From: Comamonas testosteroni
GTDB taxonomy: Bacteria; Pseudomonadota; Gammaproteobacteria; Burkholderiales; Burkholderiaceae_C
Reading direction: 5' to 3'
Length of the DNA: 64,000 nucleotides
Assembly: GCF_000761245.1 (NCBI RefSeq)
Contig: NZ_AWOR01000110.1
Location: 62,001-126,000, forward strand
Shown: in pieces, positions 62,524 through 64,000 of the stretch
Numbering within the stretch: position 1 is the first letter of the stretch
Layout of the letters: each line of letters begins with the position of its first letter
The notes under the pieces: model-generated
The model's database searches: none
What the model was told of the DNA's origin: nothing
Seen by the model: the letters and a program-made list of their open reading frames with translations, nothing else
Made by a program: the position numbers and the translations under genes

Positions 62524-63891
62524 ATGACCCTCAAAGCCCCCGAACTGCTGCTGCCTGCCGGCTCGCTCGACAAGATGCGCGCCGCCTACGACTTTGGTGC
62601 CGACGCCGTCTACGCCGGCCAGCCGCGCTACAGCTTGCGCGCGCGCAACAACGAATTCCGCCTGGAGCAGATCGGCCAGGGCATTGCCGAGGCGCATGCA
62701 CGCGGCAAGAAGTTCTTCCTGACCAGCAATCTGATTGCGCACAACGACAAGGTGCGCACCTATCTGCGCGACATCGAGCCCATCATCGCCATGAAGCCCG
62801 ACGCCATGATCATGGCCGACCCCGGGCTCATCATGATGGTCAAGGAAAAATGGCCCGAGCAGGAAATCCACCTGTCCGTGCAGGCCAACACCACCAACTA
62901 CGCCACCGTGAAGTTCTGGCAGAAGATGGGCGTCTCGCGCATCATCCTGTCGCGCGAGCTGAGCCTGGACGAGATCGAGAAGATCCGCCAGGAATGCCCC
63001 GACATGGAGCTGGAAGTGTTTGTGCACGGCGCGCTGTGCATCGCCTACTCGGGGCGCTGCCTGCTGTCGGGCTACTTCAACCGCCGCGACCCCAACCAGG
63101 GCACCTGCACCAACGCCTGCCGCTGGGACTACAAGACGCATGACGCGGCCGTGGACCCCAACACCGGCGAGGCGCTGGGCCAGACCATGGAGAACGGCTT
63201 CAACTTCGAAGAAGCCAAGAACGATCTGGACAACCAGTTCACCAGCACCTGCGGCGACCAGCAGCGCCATCCCAAGGCCGATGCCATCTATCTGCTCGAG
63301 GAAAAAGGCCGCCCCGGCGAGATGATGCCCATCATGGAAGATGAGCATGGCACCTACATCATGAACTCCAAGGACCTGCGCGCCGTGGAGCATGTGGAGC
63401 GCCTGACCAGGATCGGCGTGGACTCGCTCAAGATCGAAGGCCGCACCAAGAGCCTGTACTACGTGGCCCGCACGGCCCAGACCTACCGCCGCGCCATCGA
63501 CGACGCCGTGGCCGGGCGCCCGTTCAACCCGCACCTGATCACCGAGCTCGAAGGCCTAGCCAACCGCGGCTATACCGGCGGCCTGCTGGAGCGCCGCCCT
63601 GCCAACGACTACCAGAACTACGAAACCGGCCACAGCGTGCTGCAGCGCAGCCACTTCGTGGGCGCGGTGCGCGGCTACGCCGACGGCATGGCCGAGATTG
63701 AAACCATGAACCGTTTCGCCGTGGGCGACACCATCGAAGTGATTCATCCCCAGGGCAACCGCCAAGTCAAGCTGGAGAAGATGTTCAACCTCGAAGGCCA
63801 GCCCGTGGAAGTCGCACAAGGCAACCCCGTGCGCGTGCGCATTCCGCTGGAAGGCCCTGTGGAAGGTGCGCTGATTTCGCGTCTGCTGTAA
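62524..63891 (+). CDS. trhP: U32-family tRNA hydroxylation protein TrhP (YegQ)
   Basis: 455 residues from ATG 62524. U32 signature ELEVFVHGALCIAYSGRCLLSGYF, with cysteines in CTNACRW that may bind a cluster. ELLLPAGSLDKMRAAYDFGADAVYAG starts the fold, and SLKIEGRTKSLYYVA is conserved. YegQ/TrhP takes part in prephenate-dependent hydroxylation of U34 in tRNA. Length equals the E. coli protein. Terminator at 63913. Confidence 0.93.
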   Translation: MTLKAPELLLPAGSLDKMRAAYDFGADAVYAGQPRYSLRARNNEFRLEQIGQGIAEAHARGKKFFLTSNLIAHNDKVRTYLRDIEPIIAMKPDAMIMADPGLIMMVKEKWPEQEIHLSVQANTTNYATVKFWQKMGVSRIILSRELSLDEIEKIRQECPDMELEVFVHGALCIAYSGRCLLSGYFNRRDPNQGTCTNACRWDYKTHDAAVDPNTGEALGQTMENGFNFEEAKNDLDNQFTSTCGDQQRHPKADAIYLLEEKGRPGEMMPIMEDEHGTYIMNSKDLRAVEHVERLTRIGVDSLKIEGRTKSLYYVARTAQTYRRAIDDAVAGRPFNPHLITELEGLANRGYTGGLLERRPANDYQNYETGHSVLQRSHFVGAVRGYADGMAEIETMNRFAVGDTIEVIHPQGNRQVKLEKMFNLEGQPVEVAQGNPVRVRIPLEGPVEGALISRLL

Positions 63892-63912
63892 GCTCGAGCG
63901 GCTTTGCTTTTC

Positions 63913-63945
63913 CAACGCCCCATTCGCTGGGGCGTTGCTCTTTTA
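63913..63945 (+). terminator. Rho-independent terminator of trhP
   Basis: CAACGCCCC/GGGGCGTTG 9-bp stem with a 7-nt loop, then CTCTTTTA. Past it, 63946-64000 holds a GCTGC-containing AT-rich segment and no gene. Confidence 0.8.
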
Positions 63946-64000
63946 TCTATAGCTGCTTTCGCTCGTCTTCTAACGAATTCACATTGATTTCATGCTGAAA

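Noticed and set aside
1-64000. tRNA genes, CRISPR arrays, insertion sequences or prophage
   Set aside because: No cloverleaf-like segment, no spaced identical repeats, no transposase, integrase or phage gene was seen on either strand.

Overview
The window is a compact, GC-rich chromosomal segment of a betaproteobacterium of the order Burkholderiales, family Comamonadaceae. It resembles Comamonas most: gene orders such as surE-pcm-nlpD-rluD and ndk-rlmN-pilF-rodZ-ispG-hisS, and the style of its interspersed short repeats, point there. The genus is inferred from protein character and layout; no database search was run. I find about 60 protein genes, no rRNA, no tRNA, no CRISPR array, no insertion sequence and no prophage.

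Layout. 1-12600 (minus strand) is a housekeeping block. It covers cell-division and envelope factors (scpB, nlpD, rodZ, pilF), rRNA/tRNA modification (rluD, rluB, rlmN), isoprenoid and nucleotide metabolism (ispG, ndk), repair or survival genes (surE, pcm) and hisS, which is cut by the window edge. 12700-23050 mixes a quinone-oxidoreductase-like gene, a Tat-exported PhoD phosphatase, a phospholipase D-type lipoprotein, an NDH-2 dehydrogenase, a ParD-like/methionine aminopeptidase pair, an SMR pump, esterases, the ribosome-rescue factor arfB and aroQ. 23100-34600 holds glnS and a run of envelope or secreted proteins (PY-rich protein, YdgA-like, DUF3300 with a large Gln-rich tandem repeat, M23 peptidase, DUF2242 and META/DUF4377 lipoproteins). 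34700-49300 carries transporters (MFS, RarD-type), DAP dehydrogenase, a TruC-like synthase, a DHH phosphoesterase, an M20 amidohydrolase, a GGDEF/EAL protein, the GTPase YlqF/RbgA, a chemoreceptor and gshA. 49500-58500 has an SDR, a ferredoxin, the riboflavin genes ribB(X)-ribH with nusB, an aminotransferase and ybgC-tolQRA. 58600-63900 has rtcB2-prfH, a TauE/SafE exporter divergent from a LysR regulator, and trhP (yegQ).

The most interesting system is the overlapping pair at 58860-60592: an RtcB-type RNA ligase (RtcB2 class) followed by PrfH, a GGQ release-factor homologue. Related pairs have been reported to rescue and repair ribosomes whose decoding centre was cut by ribotoxins. A second candidate module is the ParD-like protein overlapping a methionine aminopeptidase gene, with a 15-bp palindrome over its presumed promoter (18807-19922). 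Other points of note are a REP-like element that has become the 5' coding part of ybgC, a RibB protein whose RibA-like half lacks the zinc cysteines, and an 8-copy 33/34-residue repeat in the DUF3300 protein.

Genes run mostly in tight operons with 4-8 bp overlaps (ATGA or GTGA). Several short GCTATC-containing segments and two copies of a REP-like element lie between genes.
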